DNA of 54,857 nt from a virus: IMG/VR virus record IMGVR_UViG_3300048686_000254, positions 1 to 54,857 of that record; one strand, 5' to 3'. The notes beneath the pieces were generated by a model that searched no databases, was not told the DNA's origin, and saw only the letters and a program-made list of their open reading frames with translations. Below are positions 16,772 to 25,741 of the stretch, one piece after another (positions within the stretch are counted from its first letter, which is position 1; every line of letters begins with the position of its first letter). Made by a program: the position numbers and the translations under genes.

Positions 16772-17097
16772 AGATACCTACATCGTTTAAGCTTGGTGCT
16801 CACACCTGGAAAGTAAAGCTAGTCAAAAGTATTGGCGAGCCAGGTGAGTACGTGCATGGTATATGCTATACAACAGATCATATAATCCAGATTGCTAAGA
16901 CTGTCAATGGCAAGAAAGTCTCTGACGACTCTATGTTTCAGACATTCTTGCATGAGTTCGTGCATGCAGCACTGCATATCCTCGGTAAAGAGGATGATGA
17001 AGAATTAGCTGCTGGATTAGAACAGATGTACTATCAGCTGTATAAGACAGCTAAGTATCCTAAGACTAGCGACCCTGCCCGCGGTAAGCCTTCGTAG
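16768..17097 (+). CDS. HExxH zinc metallopeptidase-like protein
   Basis: A 109-residue protein with the zinc-binding signature FLHEFVHAALHIL near residues 59-71, followed by the acidic helix EDDEELAAGLEQ that could supply the third ligand. It resembles short SprT/ImmA-like phage zincins. Candidate tasks are maturation of a virion protein or cleavage of a host factor; no substrate can be named. The ATG overlaps the preceding stop by four bases. Its last 32 bases lie over the convergent 50-residue gene. Confidence 0.75.
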   Translation: MKIPTSFKLGAHTWKVKLVKSIGEPGEYVHGICYTTDHIIQIAKTVNGKKVSDDSMFQTFLHEFVHAALHILGKEDDEELAAGLEQMYYQLYKTAKYPKTSDPARGKPS

Positions 17098-17218
17098 CTT
17101 TATTACTGGCTGTCGCAGAGTGCTTCGTGTTCTTTGAAGCACCCTGCCGTGTTTTCTTATCGCCATGCTCCATACGCTTAGTATTGCTAGAGCCGAGTTT
17201 ACCTTTAGCTTTTGACAT
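17066..17218 (-). CDS. Small basic protein, last gene of minus island
   Basis: A 50-residue protein made almost only of Lys, Arg, Ser, Thr, Gly, Asn and Ala, starting MSKAKGKLGSSNTKRMEHG and ending TKAYRGQGR. The ATG stands two bases after the stop of the preceding minus-strand gene, which is the main support for it being real. Its strong positive charge suggests binding to packaged DNA or a scaffold-type role, by inference. Its 3' end overlaps the convergent HExxH gene by 32 bases. Confidence 0.6.
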   Translation of the reverse strand: MSKAKGKLGSSNTKRMEHGDKKTRQGASKNTKHSATASNKATKAYRGQGR

Positions 17219-17220
17219 GT

Positions 17221-17727
17221 TTAGTCGCGTGTTTTTTGCTGATTGCTAGGTGTATATACTCCGGCTCTCATTCTAGGTAATGTGCTCTCAGTATAAAACT
17301 GATTTGATGGAGCGAGTACTTTAGATGTATAAGCTGAAGGGACTGGTGGAGCAATAAAGAATGATGGTATGCGGGAAGGTGCTCCTGGCTCTACTTGCAC
17401 AGGCGCTACACCTGCTGATCCTCCTGGTTGGTATCCAGCTCGTGTTAAATACCAATCGTAGATATTCTTAACTATATCTTCACCGAATGTATCAGCCGTT
17501 TTAATTAGGAAAGGATTATACTCTAGAGTTTTAGGATTCAAACCCTGCCTCATGTAATCTCTCGCCATCATGATATCTTGAAGCGCTTTGTTGTTAGCAG
17601 CAGTCTGTTCAGCAGCTGCTTGATACTCCATAGCCTGCGCACGAGATTCGGCATCCATAGCCCTAGAAAGCATTTGCTCACCAGCATTTGCGCCCATTAA
17701 AAATGGATGTGTTATATACTGTGGCAT
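17221..17727 (-). CDS. Hypothetical virion-like protein
   Basis: A 168-residue protein. The N-terminal half is an Ala/Gln/Met-rich helix (EQMLSRAMDAESRAQAMEYQ and following), the C-terminal half is Pro/Ser-rich and probably extended. The helix type matches the preceding gene, and both look like internal or neck proteins of podoviruses. It follows that gene after five bases and precedes the 50-residue gene by two. Function not recognised. Confidence 0.68.
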   Translation of the reverse strand: MPQYITHPFLMGANAGEQMLSRAMDAESRAQAMEYQAAAEQTAANNKALQDIMMARDYMRQGLNPKTLEYNPFLIKTADTFGEDIVKNIYDWYLTRAGYQPGGSAGVAPVQVEPGAPSRIPSFFIAPPVPSAYTSKVLAPSNQFYTESTLPRMRAGVYTPSNQQKTRD

Positions 17728-17732
17728 TATTT

Positions 17733-18620
17733 TTAGACTCCGTAGAGAAGTTTACGTTGTTGCTCTAATGTAGCACGCCTAGCTGGATCCATGTAATTAT
17801 ACATTCCGCCAGCTCCAGCCTGATACTTCAATGGTGCAAGCGGATCTTCAGTCATACTTAACTGTTGTTGCATTTGACCATATTGACCCATTTGAGCTAA
17901 TGCTCCAGGTCCCATGCCAGCTGTATTTAGATTCATTGCATATGGCTTAAACATTTCAAGCTGATTCTGCAAATCTGCAATTCTCGTAGCTTCCGACTGC
18001 CCAAATGCTGTTCCAGCCTGAGAAAGAGCTTGCTGTTGCGCCTGCGTTCCTTGTGCAAATAATCCCGCCAAAGACTCACGATTAGCCTGTCCTAAGTTGG
18101 ACATTCCAGCCGCAAGAGCAGCTGGACTAGCGCCAGCATTCTGCATAGCTTCACGCATCATTCGCTGGTTATTACCTAAATTCATTTGTGTTTGCGCTGT
18201 CACAGCCTTCATCATCTCATCACCTTGACCAAGAAGACGAGATCCGATATTTCGTTGAGCGGCTGTTGCCTGCAATCCTTCAGCCGAAGATTTTCCGATA
18301 TAGCGATTTGCTGCTTGAGCTGCCTCTCTCTGAGCAGCAGGACCCATAGCGCCAGTGGCTGTATATGCAGATTCACCCATTAATTGTTTTAATGTATTGA
18401 TATCTGCCTGAGTTTTTGCTGCATTTGCTGTAGCCTGGTCTGTAGCTCCAAATGCATCCATCAATCCCATACCTAAGCCTGGGGCAAGACCGCCAATGAC
18501 ACTACCCCACATGTCTTTTTTGCCTTGATCGCCAGTAAATAATCCGGCGATTGCATTTCCGACTCCAGGCATTCCAGCAGCTGCACTACCTACGCCTAAT
18601 AATAGATTTAGCCAATCCAT
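17733..18620 (-). CDS. Internal virion protein candidate
   Basis: A 295-residue Ala-, Gln-, Gly- and Met-rich protein. It begins with a hydrophobic Gly-rich segment (LLLGVGSAAAGMPGVGNAIAGLF, residues about 5-27) likely able to insert in a membrane, followed by long helices rich in Ala and Gln. This plan occurs in small phage pilot or ejection proteins that leave the capsid with the DNA and help form a channel, so that role is inferred. First gene of the three-gene minus island; an AGGAAA site precedes the ATG. The 34-base gap to the divergent 18655 gene contains TATAAT on the minus strand. Confidence 0.7.
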   Translation of the reverse strand: MDWLNLLLGVGSAAAGMPGVGNAIAGLFTGDQGKKDMWGSVIGGLAPGLGMGLMDAFGATDQATANAAKTQADINTLKQLMGESAYTATGAMGPAAQREAAQAANRYIGKSSAEGLQATAAQRNIGSRLLGQGDEMMKAVTAQTQMNLGNNQRMMREAMQNAGASPAALAAGMSNLGQANRESLAGLFAQGTQAQQQALSQAGTAFGQSEATRIADLQNQLEMFKPYAMNLNTAGMGPGALAQMGQYGQMQQQLSMTEDPLAPLKYQAGAGGMYNYMDPARRATLEQQRKLLYGV

Positions 18621-18654
18621 GTAGATTTCCTAAGAATTATACGTAAATTAGCAC

Positions 18655-19044
18655 ATGAAAAAGAAAAAAGCCACAGGAATTGATGCAGAAGATTTTGGCA
18701 TGATGCGAGTAACATCGCAGGGTCAAAAGTCAAACAACGATGCAATCGTACTGGCTGTCAACCGTATCATTGACGGATTAGATGTAGACCTAGATGCCCT
18801 GCAAAAAGGCGCTTCTGCTGGTATGCTTCTGTCAATAGATAGGCTTACGACTATTATCAGCGATACTGTAGACGATGACCTACGCATTAAAGCAGTAAAT
18901 TCCCTGACATCTATAGCCAACCATGTTATACGTAGGCGTGAGCTTGCACTTGAAGAAGGCGGAAGTATCACTGTAAATGTTTCGGCTAGTCATGTGCCAC
19001 CTAAACTCCCAAAATCAGAGGTGCAAAAGCAGTTAGATGAGTAA
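18655..19044 (+). CDS. Small terminase subunit candidate
   Basis: A 129-residue protein immediately before the large terminase and overlapping it by eight bases. A basic N-terminus (KKKKATG) is followed by helices (NNDAIVLAVNRIIDGLDVDLDALQ; LRIKAVNSLTSIANHVIRRREL) suited to an oligomeric ring. Small terminases recognise the packaging site and regulate the large subunit. No classical HTH is obvious, so the assignment relies on size, helical content and position. Confidence 0.6.
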   Translation: MKKKKATGIDAEDFGMMRVTSQGQKSNNDAIVLAVNRIIDGLDVDLDALQKGASAGMLLSIDRLTTIISDTVDDDLRIKAVNSLTSIANHVIRRRELALEEGGSITVNVSASHVPPKLPKSEVQKQLDE

Positions 19045-20482
19045 GAAGGGACTAGAGATAAATATATCTGACCTGATTACATTTTCTGCCAAACAACAGG
19101 AAGTGTTTGATCACATCGGTCGTAAGTCCTATATCGTTGCAGGTGGAGCCCGTGGTGGCGGTAAAACTTATATGGCAGTTGCCATAGCGGTGCTTTGTGC
19201 TATCCTATTTCCAGGGTTGCGCATTATGATCATTCGTAAATCTTTGGACGAATTGCGCCAGCAAATCATTGAAAATGAACTACTTAAGAAATACTACCCA
19301 GGAAAGTTATTTAACTGGAGAGAAACTAAAAAGACAGCTTATTTCCCGAATGGAAGCAAGATCTACTTCCGGTCAATCGAGGAAGATGCGGACGTCAGTA
19401 AGCTCCAAGGGGTTGAAATTGGTTTACTTATTTTGGACGAAGGTAACCAGCTTTCTGAACTTGCTATTCGCAAGCTACTAGGTTCCTTGCGGGACTTTGG
19501 AAATACTGGCTTTAAGCCTACGATGATTATGACATGTAACCCAGGTGGCATGTCTGACGGATACCTTAAGAAATACTGGGTGATGCCAGACCATAATAAG
19601 TGGGAGCCAAAAGAACTTATTAAGAAGAACGAGTACGCCTACGTACCATTTGGCGTATATGACAATCCGCATGCAACCCAAGAGTACATAGACTATCTAG
19701 AAACACTCCCTGAAGATCTACGCGCCCAGTGGCTTCTCGGCTCATGGGATATCATGAGTGGCGCGTTCTTTGGGGAGTGGGACCCACGGGTACACATCGT
19801 AACGGAGCTATTTGAAATACCTGATGACTGGGTGCGGTTTCGCGCAATTGACTTGGGGTACGGACTTCACCCTTCCGTATGTCTATTTGCTGCCCAAGAT
19901 CCAGTCAAAGGTACGGTGTACGTCTATGATGAGGTTAGCACTAAGGAAACTACAGATATTTTTATCGAAGAGATAATCAATGCCAGCGGCGATGCAGACT
20001 TTGCAGCTACATACTTTGACCCTAACTCTATGAAATCTAGGCGTGGTGAGACGGCTGATGCCCTATCCCCTGCCCAGATGTTTGAGCGGGAAGGAATATA
20101 CGTACAGCCAGCTATCAATGAGCGGGTAAACGGCTGGTTGAATGTAAAAACATATTTAACAAATAAGCCAGAGCGCCCTACTAAACTTAAGATATTTATG
20201 AATTGCATTGGCTTAATTGAGACAATCCCGCTCCAGCGGTATGTTCCAGGTAAGGCAGATTTGAATACTCGTGGACAGGATGACTATGTAGATGCCCTGC
20301 GCTATCTGCTTAGCCACATACCATATGGTGCTACTATATCCCATGATGGAAGTATAAGTGACGATGAAAAAGGTTTAGGGATTGAGAACGATAGATATGC
20401 ATATTTGCGGAGTAAAGAACCTTTAAGCCCTAACTATGTTGAGTTTGAAGATCTTATTGTTTCACGATACGCAATTTACTGA
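19037..20482 (+). CDS. terL: Terminase large subunit
   Basis: The packaging motor, 481 residues. Walker A AGGARGGGKTY lies at about residues 34-44, Walker B LLILDE at about 129-134, and the C-terminal RNase H-like nuclease has acidic positions in RAIDLGYG near 271, TYFDPN near 330 and DYVDALRYLL near 415. It translocates DNA into the prohead through the portal and cuts genome units. Length is normal for the family. It overlaps the candidate small subunit by eight bases and is followed after one base by an acidic gene and then the portal. Confidence 0.95.
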   Translation: MSKKGLEINISDLITFSAKQQEVFDHIGRKSYIVAGGARGGGKTYMAVAIAVLCAILFPGLRIMIIRKSLDELRQQIIENELLKKYYPGKLFNWRETKKTAYFPNGSKIYFRSIEEDADVSKLQGVEIGLLILDEGNQLSELAIRKLLGSLRDFGNTGFKPTMIMTCNPGGMSDGYLKKYWVMPDHNKWEPKELIKKNEYAYVPFGVYDNPHATQEYIDYLETLPEDLRAQWLLGSWDIMSGAFFGEWDPRVHIVTELFEIPDDWVRFRAIDLGYGLHPSVCLFAAQDPVKGTVYVYDEVSTKETTDIFIEEIINASGDADFAATYFDPNSMKSRRGETADALSPAQMFEREGIYVQPAINERVNGWLNVKTYLTNKPERPTKLKIFMNCIGLIETIPLQRYVPGKADLNTRGQDDYVDALRYLLSHIPYGATISHDGSISDDEKGLGIENDRYAYLRSKEPLSPNYVEFEDLIVSRYAIY

Positions 20483-20483
20483 T

Positions 20484-20741
20484 ATGGCAAAGAACGGAAT
20501 TGGTAAGGATCTTTTGAAGATTACATATCGCATTAAGCCGAAATCTGTGTCTACTCCTAAAGAAGAGGAGATGGACGAGATGGAAGAAACCGAAGAAACT
20601 GAAGGTGGAGATCCAGGCTCTATGCTACGTGAAGCTGCTGATATGATTGATCAAGGCGACGTAGAAGAAGCATATAAGATCATTGACGAAGCAGTCGCGA
20701 TGTGTAAAGAAATGCACGGCGGCGAAGAAGAGTATGACTGA
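20484..20741 (+). CDS. Small acidic protein between terminase and portal
   Basis: Eighty-five residues with a basic N-terminus (MAKNGIGKDLLKITYRIKPK) and a very acidic remainder (EEEMDEMEETEETEGG, later DQGDVEEAYKIIDEA). ATG 20484 begins one base after the terminase stop. The end overlaps the portal start by eight bases. Possibly a chaperone or scaffold for portal or terminase assembly; that is conjecture from charge and place. Confidence 0.7.
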   Translation: MAKNGIGKDLLKITYRIKPKSVSTPKEEEMDEMEETEETEGGDPGSMLREAADMIDQGDVEEAYKIIDEAVAMCKEMHGGEEEYD

Positions 20742-22713
20742 GTTTACTCCGTTTAGATTATCTGAAGTTCCTGATGGACTTATTGTTAAGGATAGTTACC
20801 TTGACGAAAGTCTATCGGATGTTTACACTCGAATCATTGACGATATTGAGACGGCTCGCCCACTCTTTGCTGACATGTGGGCTGAGGCAAGGCGCAACAG
20901 CCAGTTCGTGCAAGGTAATCAGTGGGATGAGCAAGATCGTGATGCGCATGAGCGTCAGAATCGTATACCATATGTATTTGATCAGATCTCTCCTAAAGTT
21001 AATGCAGTTCTTGGTGTTCATTCAGCACGGCGTGTAGAAGCTAGTGTTGTTCCAACAGAACCAGGAGATGAGCCTACAGCATATGTAGCTAATCGCCTTA
21101 TTAAATGGTGTGAGCAAATCAATCGTATGGATGAAGTAGAAGCAGAAGTCTTCTATGATATGATTGTAAAGAAAGTTGGATGCACAGTAACTCGTTGGGC
21201 TTTAACAGATACACTCTCCGGTCGTCCTGTAGTAGAGCGTATTCCAATCTATCAAATGATGTGGGACCCTAACGCAGTTGACGTTAGTCTCGCTGATGCT
21301 AAGTGGATGTGCCGCGTTATTCCTATTACTCGACAGGACGCAATCGAGCGTTGGCCTGAGTTTGAGGAAGCTGTACGCAATGCAGGTGGATACGGTGATG
21401 AGTCATCACTTGTGCGCACGGACGTAATGACGGCACGCCAGCGTTTTATGGCGCAATCAGGTCGAGCTATATCCGAAGTTGATCTACGTGGAGACATCAT
21501 TGCTATCGAGCATTTTGAAAAAGCAAAGCAGTATATCTACATAGTAGTAGACCAGGTTGCAAATCAGATGAATGAGTTTGATAATCCTGAGTCCGCAAAG
21601 AGCTACGTGGATGGATTGCTTTCACAGTATGCTGAAGGCGATGTTCCGCTTATAGACTCCGAAGGTAATGACATGGTAACTACGGTTACACTGTCTAAAG
21701 ACATTGTTATTCAATCTCTTGTCTTCGGGTCAGAATGTGTATCACGCGAGGTAACAGAACTGCCGGACTTCCCATATCAGATTGCATTTTGCTATCATGA
21801 TGATGGTGAGTATTGGTCATTTGTAGATCAGCTTATAGATCCACAGATGTTCCAGAATCGCATGATTTCTGAGCTTGACAACCAGATTGGTCGTGGTAAT
21901 AAGAATATTATGACGGTTGTAGAGCAAAAGCTAAAGCGCGGCTATACTATTGTAGATCTCTCCCGTGAAGCATCTAAGGTATCCCCGAAGATCCCTGTTC
22001 TCTCGCATGATGCAATCAACGTCGTACCAAACCAACCAGCACAGTCTGACCTGGTTCCAGCAATTACAATGGCTATTAGCCACATGACAGATATCGTCGG
22101 TGGTCGTAATGCACTTGGCTTACAGGAAAATGCAGCTGAGTCTGGAGCTGCCGTACGAGCCCGTCAGGAAGCAGCTGGTATGGCACGTATGCCAGTATTC
22201 GCACATATCAACTCATGGCGTCGCAAGGTAACGGAGATGTGCCTATGGTACATGCGTCGATATTTAGCACCTGAGCAACAGATGCGAATTATGGGTGAAG
22301 AAGGAAAACCTGAGTGGATTCTTGTAACTCAGGAAGTACTTGACTCTTTAGTTTCGGCACGCATGGATGTGCTTGTTACAGAGGCGGTCGATACACTGAC
22401 AGCCCGCGAGCGTCAATTTGTACAGGTTAAGGAGCTATTCCAAACTATTGGCCCTATGCTTCCACCTGACGTTATTATTACTACAATGCTTGAGTACTCA
22501 TCGATTGAACAAGAAACAAAATCGAAGATTCTCGGCATGCTACCAGCAATTCAGCAGTATCAGCAACAGCAAGCTCAGCAAGCAAACATGGCTAAAATGG
22601 AGCAATCTGTACAGAACTCTGTATTGCGTAAACAGATGAAAGATCAATTAGAACAGCAGCAGGCCGCGCCCGCCTCGCAGCAAGCTGCAAATCCTACTTT
22701 GGGCGGTATATAA
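20734..22713 (+). CDS. Portal protein (P22-like)
   Basis: A 659-residue portal. The N-terminal block with ARRNSQFVQGNQWDEQDR near residue 50 and the following 'R...P..FDQISPKVNAVLG' correspond to the wing/clip region of P22-type podovirus portals. A C-terminal Gln-rich segment (about 605-659) is probably the barrel or a disordered tail. Twelve copies form the ring at one vertex through which DNA enters and leaves; terminase and adaptors dock here. The real start is ATG 20734 (ATGACTGA), overlapping the acidic gene; an upstream in-frame ATG would put a spurious Lys-rich leader on the protein. Confidence 0.9.
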   Translation: MTEFTPFRLSEVPDGLIVKDSYLDESLSDVYTRIIDDIETARPLFADMWAEARRNSQFVQGNQWDEQDRDAHERQNRIPYVFDQISPKVNAVLGVHSARRVEASVVPTEPGDEPTAYVANRLIKWCEQINRMDEVEAEVFYDMIVKKVGCTVTRWALTDTLSGRPVVERIPIYQMMWDPNAVDVSLADAKWMCRVIPITRQDAIERWPEFEEAVRNAGGYGDESSLVRTDVMTARQRFMAQSGRAISEVDLRGDIIAIEHFEKAKQYIYIVVDQVANQMNEFDNPESAKSYVDGLLSQYAEGDVPLIDSEGNDMVTTVTLSKDIVIQSLVFGSECVSREVTELPDFPYQIAFCYHDDGEYWSFVDQLIDPQMFQNRMISELDNQIGRGNKNIMTVVEQKLKRGYTIVDLSREASKVSPKIPVLSHDAINVVPNQPAQSDLVPAITMAISHMTDIVGGRNALGLQENAAESGAAVRARQEAAGMARMPVFAHINSWRRKVTEMCLWYMRRYLAPEQQMRIMGEEGKPEWILVTQEVLDSLVSARMDVLVTEAVDTLTARERQFVQVKELFQTIGPMLPPDVIITTMLEYSSIEQETKSKILGMLPAIQQYQQQQAQQANMAKMEQSVQNSVLRKQMKDQLEQQQAAPASQQAANPTLGGI

Positions 22714-22745
22714 TCTACGCAGTAGATTTCTTGCGGAGTTTTATT

Positions 22746-23720
22746 ATGGACAACAATATTCAAGAACAAGAGGAATACTATGAAGAAGGCAGCGAAAATG
22801 TCGCCGATGATGAAGAAGGCTTCGACGAAGATGGCTACATCGAAGATGAAGGCGTATCCGAAGAAGGGTATGAAGAAGTAGATCAGGATGAGTCTGATGA
22901 AGAAATCATCGACGCACCTGAAGATTTCCGTGTACAAATTCCGGTAACACAGCCAGATGGCACAATACGTGAATCGGTACTTGATCAAGAAACTCTTACT
23001 CAGGTTGTTAGTAAGGGTTATGCCTACGATGAGCTATATCACCAGGCTACCCTGATTCAACAGCAAGCGCAACAATCAAAAGCATTAGTCGATTTTGTAG
23101 CTCAAGATCCTATTCTAGCTAGGATGACATGGATGCGAGCAAATAACTTCTCACAAGAAGACATTTTGAATGATATAAAGACTGTGATGGAAACAATGGG
23201 AAATAACCAAAACGAAACAGATCCATACCTTGACGAACTTGATGATAGTCAGCGTCAGGTATATATGCAGATGAAGCGCCAGCAGGATGAAGTAGCGCAG
23301 AAGAGCCAACAGCTTGAGCAGCAACTTCAGAACTTGCAAAGCCAGAAGTATATGGAAGATACGGCTAATCACAATAGCCGAGTATTCGACAAAGCACTCG
23401 CAGATCTTGGATTTGATTATGATCCCAAAAATGATATATCTAAGATTCAGCAAGCAGTAGTATCACTTTACCCTGACATTGATCCTCGTGTAACGAAGTT
23501 CAATAAGCAGCAGGCTGAAGCAATCTTGCAGTATGCAGGCTTGCGTCGCAGGTCTGCAAAGACAACATCGAAGATTCAACAAGTCACAAAAGCTAAATCT
23601 GCGCCTCGTGTTCTAGGTGGCTCAAAGTCATCCGGAACAAACAAGCGTCAGGTTCCGCCTGCGACGATTGGAAACACAATCGAAGATCGGCGTAAGGCTT
23701 TGCTAAACTTAGGATTTTAA
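22746..23720 (+). CDS. Scaffold protein candidate
   Basis: A 324-residue protein between portal and major capsid protein, the usual scaffold position. The first 65 residues are extremely acidic (many Glu, Asp, Gly, Tyr); the middle has a predicted coiled coil (QRQVYMQMKRQQDEVAQKS and following, about 160-210); the C-terminus is basic (AKTTSKIQQVTKAKSAPRVL and following). Acidic N-terminus, coiled coil and basic capsid-binding tail is a common scaffold plan. ATG 22746 has GCGGAG upstream; the TTG at 22731 is rejected. Confidence 0.75.
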   Translation: MDNNIQEQEEYYEEGSENVADDEEGFDEDGYIEDEGVSEEGYEEVDQDESDEEIIDAPEDFRVQIPVTQPDGTIRESVLDQETLTQVVSKGYAYDELYHQATLIQQQAQQSKALVDFVAQDPILARMTWMRANNFSQEDILNDIKTVMETMGNNQNETDPYLDELDDSQRQVYMQMKRQQDEVAQKSQQLEQQLQNLQSQKYMEDTANHNSRVFDKALADLGFDYDPKNDISKIQQAVVSLYPDIDPRVTKFNKQQAEAILQYAGLRRRSAKTTSKIQQVTKAKSAPRVLGGSKSSGTNKRQVPPATIGNTIEDRRKALLNLGF

Positions 23721-23749
23721 TTTGTAGTTAATTAAATAATTTAATTTAA
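23721..23749 (+). promoter_or_regulatory. Possible promoter ahead of the capsid gene
   Basis: TTTG at 23721-23724 and TAATTTAA at 23742-23749, 17 bases apart, in a run that is nearly all A and T. The -7 box deviates from TAnnTTTG in its last bases. Support is the position before the most abundantly expressed gene; such AT-rich leaders may also serve only for efficient translation. Confidence 0.3.
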
Positions 23750-23763
23750 TGGAGTAACGCCTT

Positions 23764-25041
23764 ATGGCATGGCTTAATAGTACCCGTCGCGGAATCCGCA
23801 CGACGCAAACTGTGAACCCACAGAACGTCAAGCCGGATATTAGCGAACAAATCCGTACCCTCTACCCAGAGGCTACACCAATCATCACCCTCATGGAGAA
23901 GATCTCCAGCGCGGGCCGTCCAAAGAGCAAGAAGGTTCAAGTACGTAAGTACTATGCAACTGACTTCCTCGATCAAATCACAGCTGTCACAGTTGGTACA
24001 GCCACAGAAACACGTTTTGCTCGCCTGACGGTAGCACAGACATCACGCCCGAATATCTCTGGTTTGATGTACTACCCACAGGATAAGCTTTACATTGTTG
24101 CTACTGGTCAGACTGTAGAAGTTGTCATGACACCTGAAGCAGCTTACCAGATCAATGGTAGCGACCTTACGCTTACAGCAGGTCTGACTGGCAACACAAC
24201 AACACGTTCAGCAGCAGGCACAATCGTTGTCCGCGTAGTTGAGCCAGTTGCTATTGTAAACCCAGGCAACTCTGACTTCTGGCACTTGGGTCGTACAATC
24301 TGGGAATCACAGCCAATCCAGGCTCAGTCATATCAGCGTGACGTTGTGTTCGACTACAACTTTGTAGAGCACAAGGAAGCTGTTCTTGACGTAACAGAGG
24401 ACGAACTTGAGTACGTACAAACATACGGCTCGATGAAGGACTTTGACTTCCAGAAGCGCGAGACAATCGAAGAGTTCAAGAAGCAGATCAATAACACATG
24501 TTGGTATTCAGAGCGTGCTGTTAACTATGATCAGAACGGTCGTCCAACGTATCACATGCGTGGTTTGCTCAATGCTATCAAGACAAACGTAACGGTATAT
24601 AACCCTACGCAGTCAGGCTTGGACTTTGAAGAACTCATCTCGAACTTCATGTACAAGCAAGCATTCCGCTACCAGGGCGCAAAGCGCAAGTTCGCTTTCG
24701 TTGGTGCTGACTTCCTCCACAACTTTAACCGTGCCTTCCGCGAGTATCGCCGCTCAGACATCAATGTTGCTAAGCAAACACCAGGTCTGAACATCACGAC
24801 TTACGACTGGATGGGTTATCAGCTTGACCTCGTACGTAACGAGACATTCCGCCTTGGTACGCCACAGTCACACTGGTGCTGTGTCATTGACCCAGAGCAG
24901 ATTGACTATCATGTGACAAAGAATTACGATGTGCGTGAGTACTCGAACAACAATGAGCGCGACAAGAAGCTCATGATCGAGTGGTCTGGTACGCTCTCGT
25001 TCCACCTTGAAGAGCATCACGCTCTCCTCCGTACAGCTTAA
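23764..25041 (+). CDS. Major capsid protein
   Basis: A 425-residue protein forming the HK97-fold shell. Opening residues with SEQIRTLYPEATPIITLME, then KSKKVQVRKYYATDF, resemble major capsid proteins of SU10/DUF5309-type podoviruses. Position after a scaffold, length, and a codon choice that differs from neighbours (many C-ending codons, as in highly expressed genes) agree. A site GGAG precedes the ATG. The most C-terminal part (WSGTLSFHLEEHHALLRTA) is a typical closing strand and helix. No separate protease gene or delta domain was seen. Confidence 0.88.
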   Translation: MAWLNSTRRGIRTTQTVNPQNVKPDISEQIRTLYPEATPIITLMEKISSAGRPKSKKVQVRKYYATDFLDQITAVTVGTATETRFARLTVAQTSRPNISGLMYYPQDKLYIVATGQTVEVVMTPEAAYQINGSDLTLTAGLTGNTTTRSAAGTIVVRVVEPVAIVNPGNSDFWHLGRTIWESQPIQAQSYQRDVVFDYNFVEHKEAVLDVTEDELEYVQTYGSMKDFDFQKRETIEEFKKQINNTCWYSERAVNYDQNGRPTYHMRGLLNAIKTNVTVYNPTQSGLDFEELISNFMYKQAFRYQGAKRKFAFVGADFLHNFNRAFREYRRSDINVAKQTPGLNITTYDWMGYQLDLVRNETFRLGTPQSHWCCVIDPEQIDYHVTKNYDVREYSNNNERDKKLMIEWSGTLSFHLEEHHALLRTA

Positions 25042-25065
25042 TTAACTTAATCAAAGGACATAACA

Positions 25066-25677
25066 ATGCGTTATATCGGTATTGATGATAATTTGGTCCT
25101 ACTCGCTGCAAGCGGAAAGCCAAAGTATCAATTCACAAACGGTGTGCTGATTGTAGGAACAGCAACCGGAACAGGCTCAGGAAACGAAGTTGTTCCTGAC
25201 CTATCAGGCACAGACCTTGATTCAAAGATGGCTACGCTCTATGCAACTGGAGCTACAGATTTGGCAAAGGTTGGTCTAGACAAGATCTTTTTTGAAGCAC
25301 CACCAATCGTAGCTGCTGGTACACTTGCTTCGGGTACATACTATGAACTAATCGCAGGTACAGCTGACCTTACGGATGCGGCTTATTCTGGTAAGTATAC
25401 GCTGGTTTCTCCAGGTACTATCCCAACAGCAAACCTCAAGTTCATTGCTCCTTCGGTTGTGATTAAGGCAACAGCCAGCATCACAGTTCCAGCTGGATCA
25501 GCAACTTGGGCTAAGTCACTTTCAATGGCAAACTACGATCCGCGTGAACTCGACGAGCGTATTGAGCACTTCCAGCTCAACAACTTGTCAGCCTTCAAGG
25601 ATGAGTCAGTTTACTCACCAGCTGCTTATGGTCCAAAGCCAGTAGCTGCTGCGACTGATCCTTACTACGTGCGTTAA
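25066..25677 (+). CDS. Capsid-associated protein, decoration candidate
   Basis: A 203-residue beta-rich protein, Ala/Gly/Thr/Ser-rich, 24 bases after the capsid gene with its own AAAGGA site and the same high-expression codon style. It would suit a capsid decoration or head-fibre protein present in many copies. The C-terminal 45 residues (DPRELDERIEHFQLNNLSAF and beyond) are helical. An intrinsic terminator follows nine bases later, so this ends the capsid unit. Function inferred. Confidence 0.7.
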   Translation: MRYIGIDDNLVLLAASGKPKYQFTNGVLIVGTATGTGSGNEVVPDLSGTDLDSKMATLYATGATDLAKVGLDKIFFEAPPIVAAGTLASGTYYELIAGTADLTDAAYSGKYTLVSPGTIPTANLKFIAPSVVIKATASITVPAGSATWAKSLSMANYDPRELDERIEHFQLNNLSAFKDESVYSPAAYGPKPVAAATDPYYVR

Positions 25678-25685
25678 GCAATATC

Positions 25686-25717
25686 GGGGGCTTAGAAAGT
25701 CTAGGCCCCCGTTTTTT
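25686..25717 (+). terminator. Rho-independent terminator after the capsid unit
   Basis: GGGGGCTTAGA (25686-25696) pairs with TCTAGGCCCCC (25700-25710) with one G-T wobble around a three-base loop, followed by GTTTTTT. A strong stem of 11 base pairs on the plus strand. Confidence 0.9.
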
Positions 25718-25729
25718 GTTCACCTTAAC

Positions 25730-25737
25730 TACCTTTG
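25730..25737 (+). promoter_or_regulatory. Candidate promoter just after the terminator, -7 box
   Basis: TACCTTTG matches TAnnTTTG and lies 12 bases after the terminator T tract and only four bases before ATG 25742. The expected start of transcription falls on or beside the ATG, so the message may be leaderless. The -33 position falls in the T tract of the terminator. Confidence 0.55.
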
Positions 25738-25741
25738 AAAT

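Noticed and set aside
17120-17142. Hairpin GTGCTTC/GAAGCAC as a terminator
   Set aside because: A 7-bp stem with nine-base loop and no adjacent T tract, lying inside the 50-residue gene.
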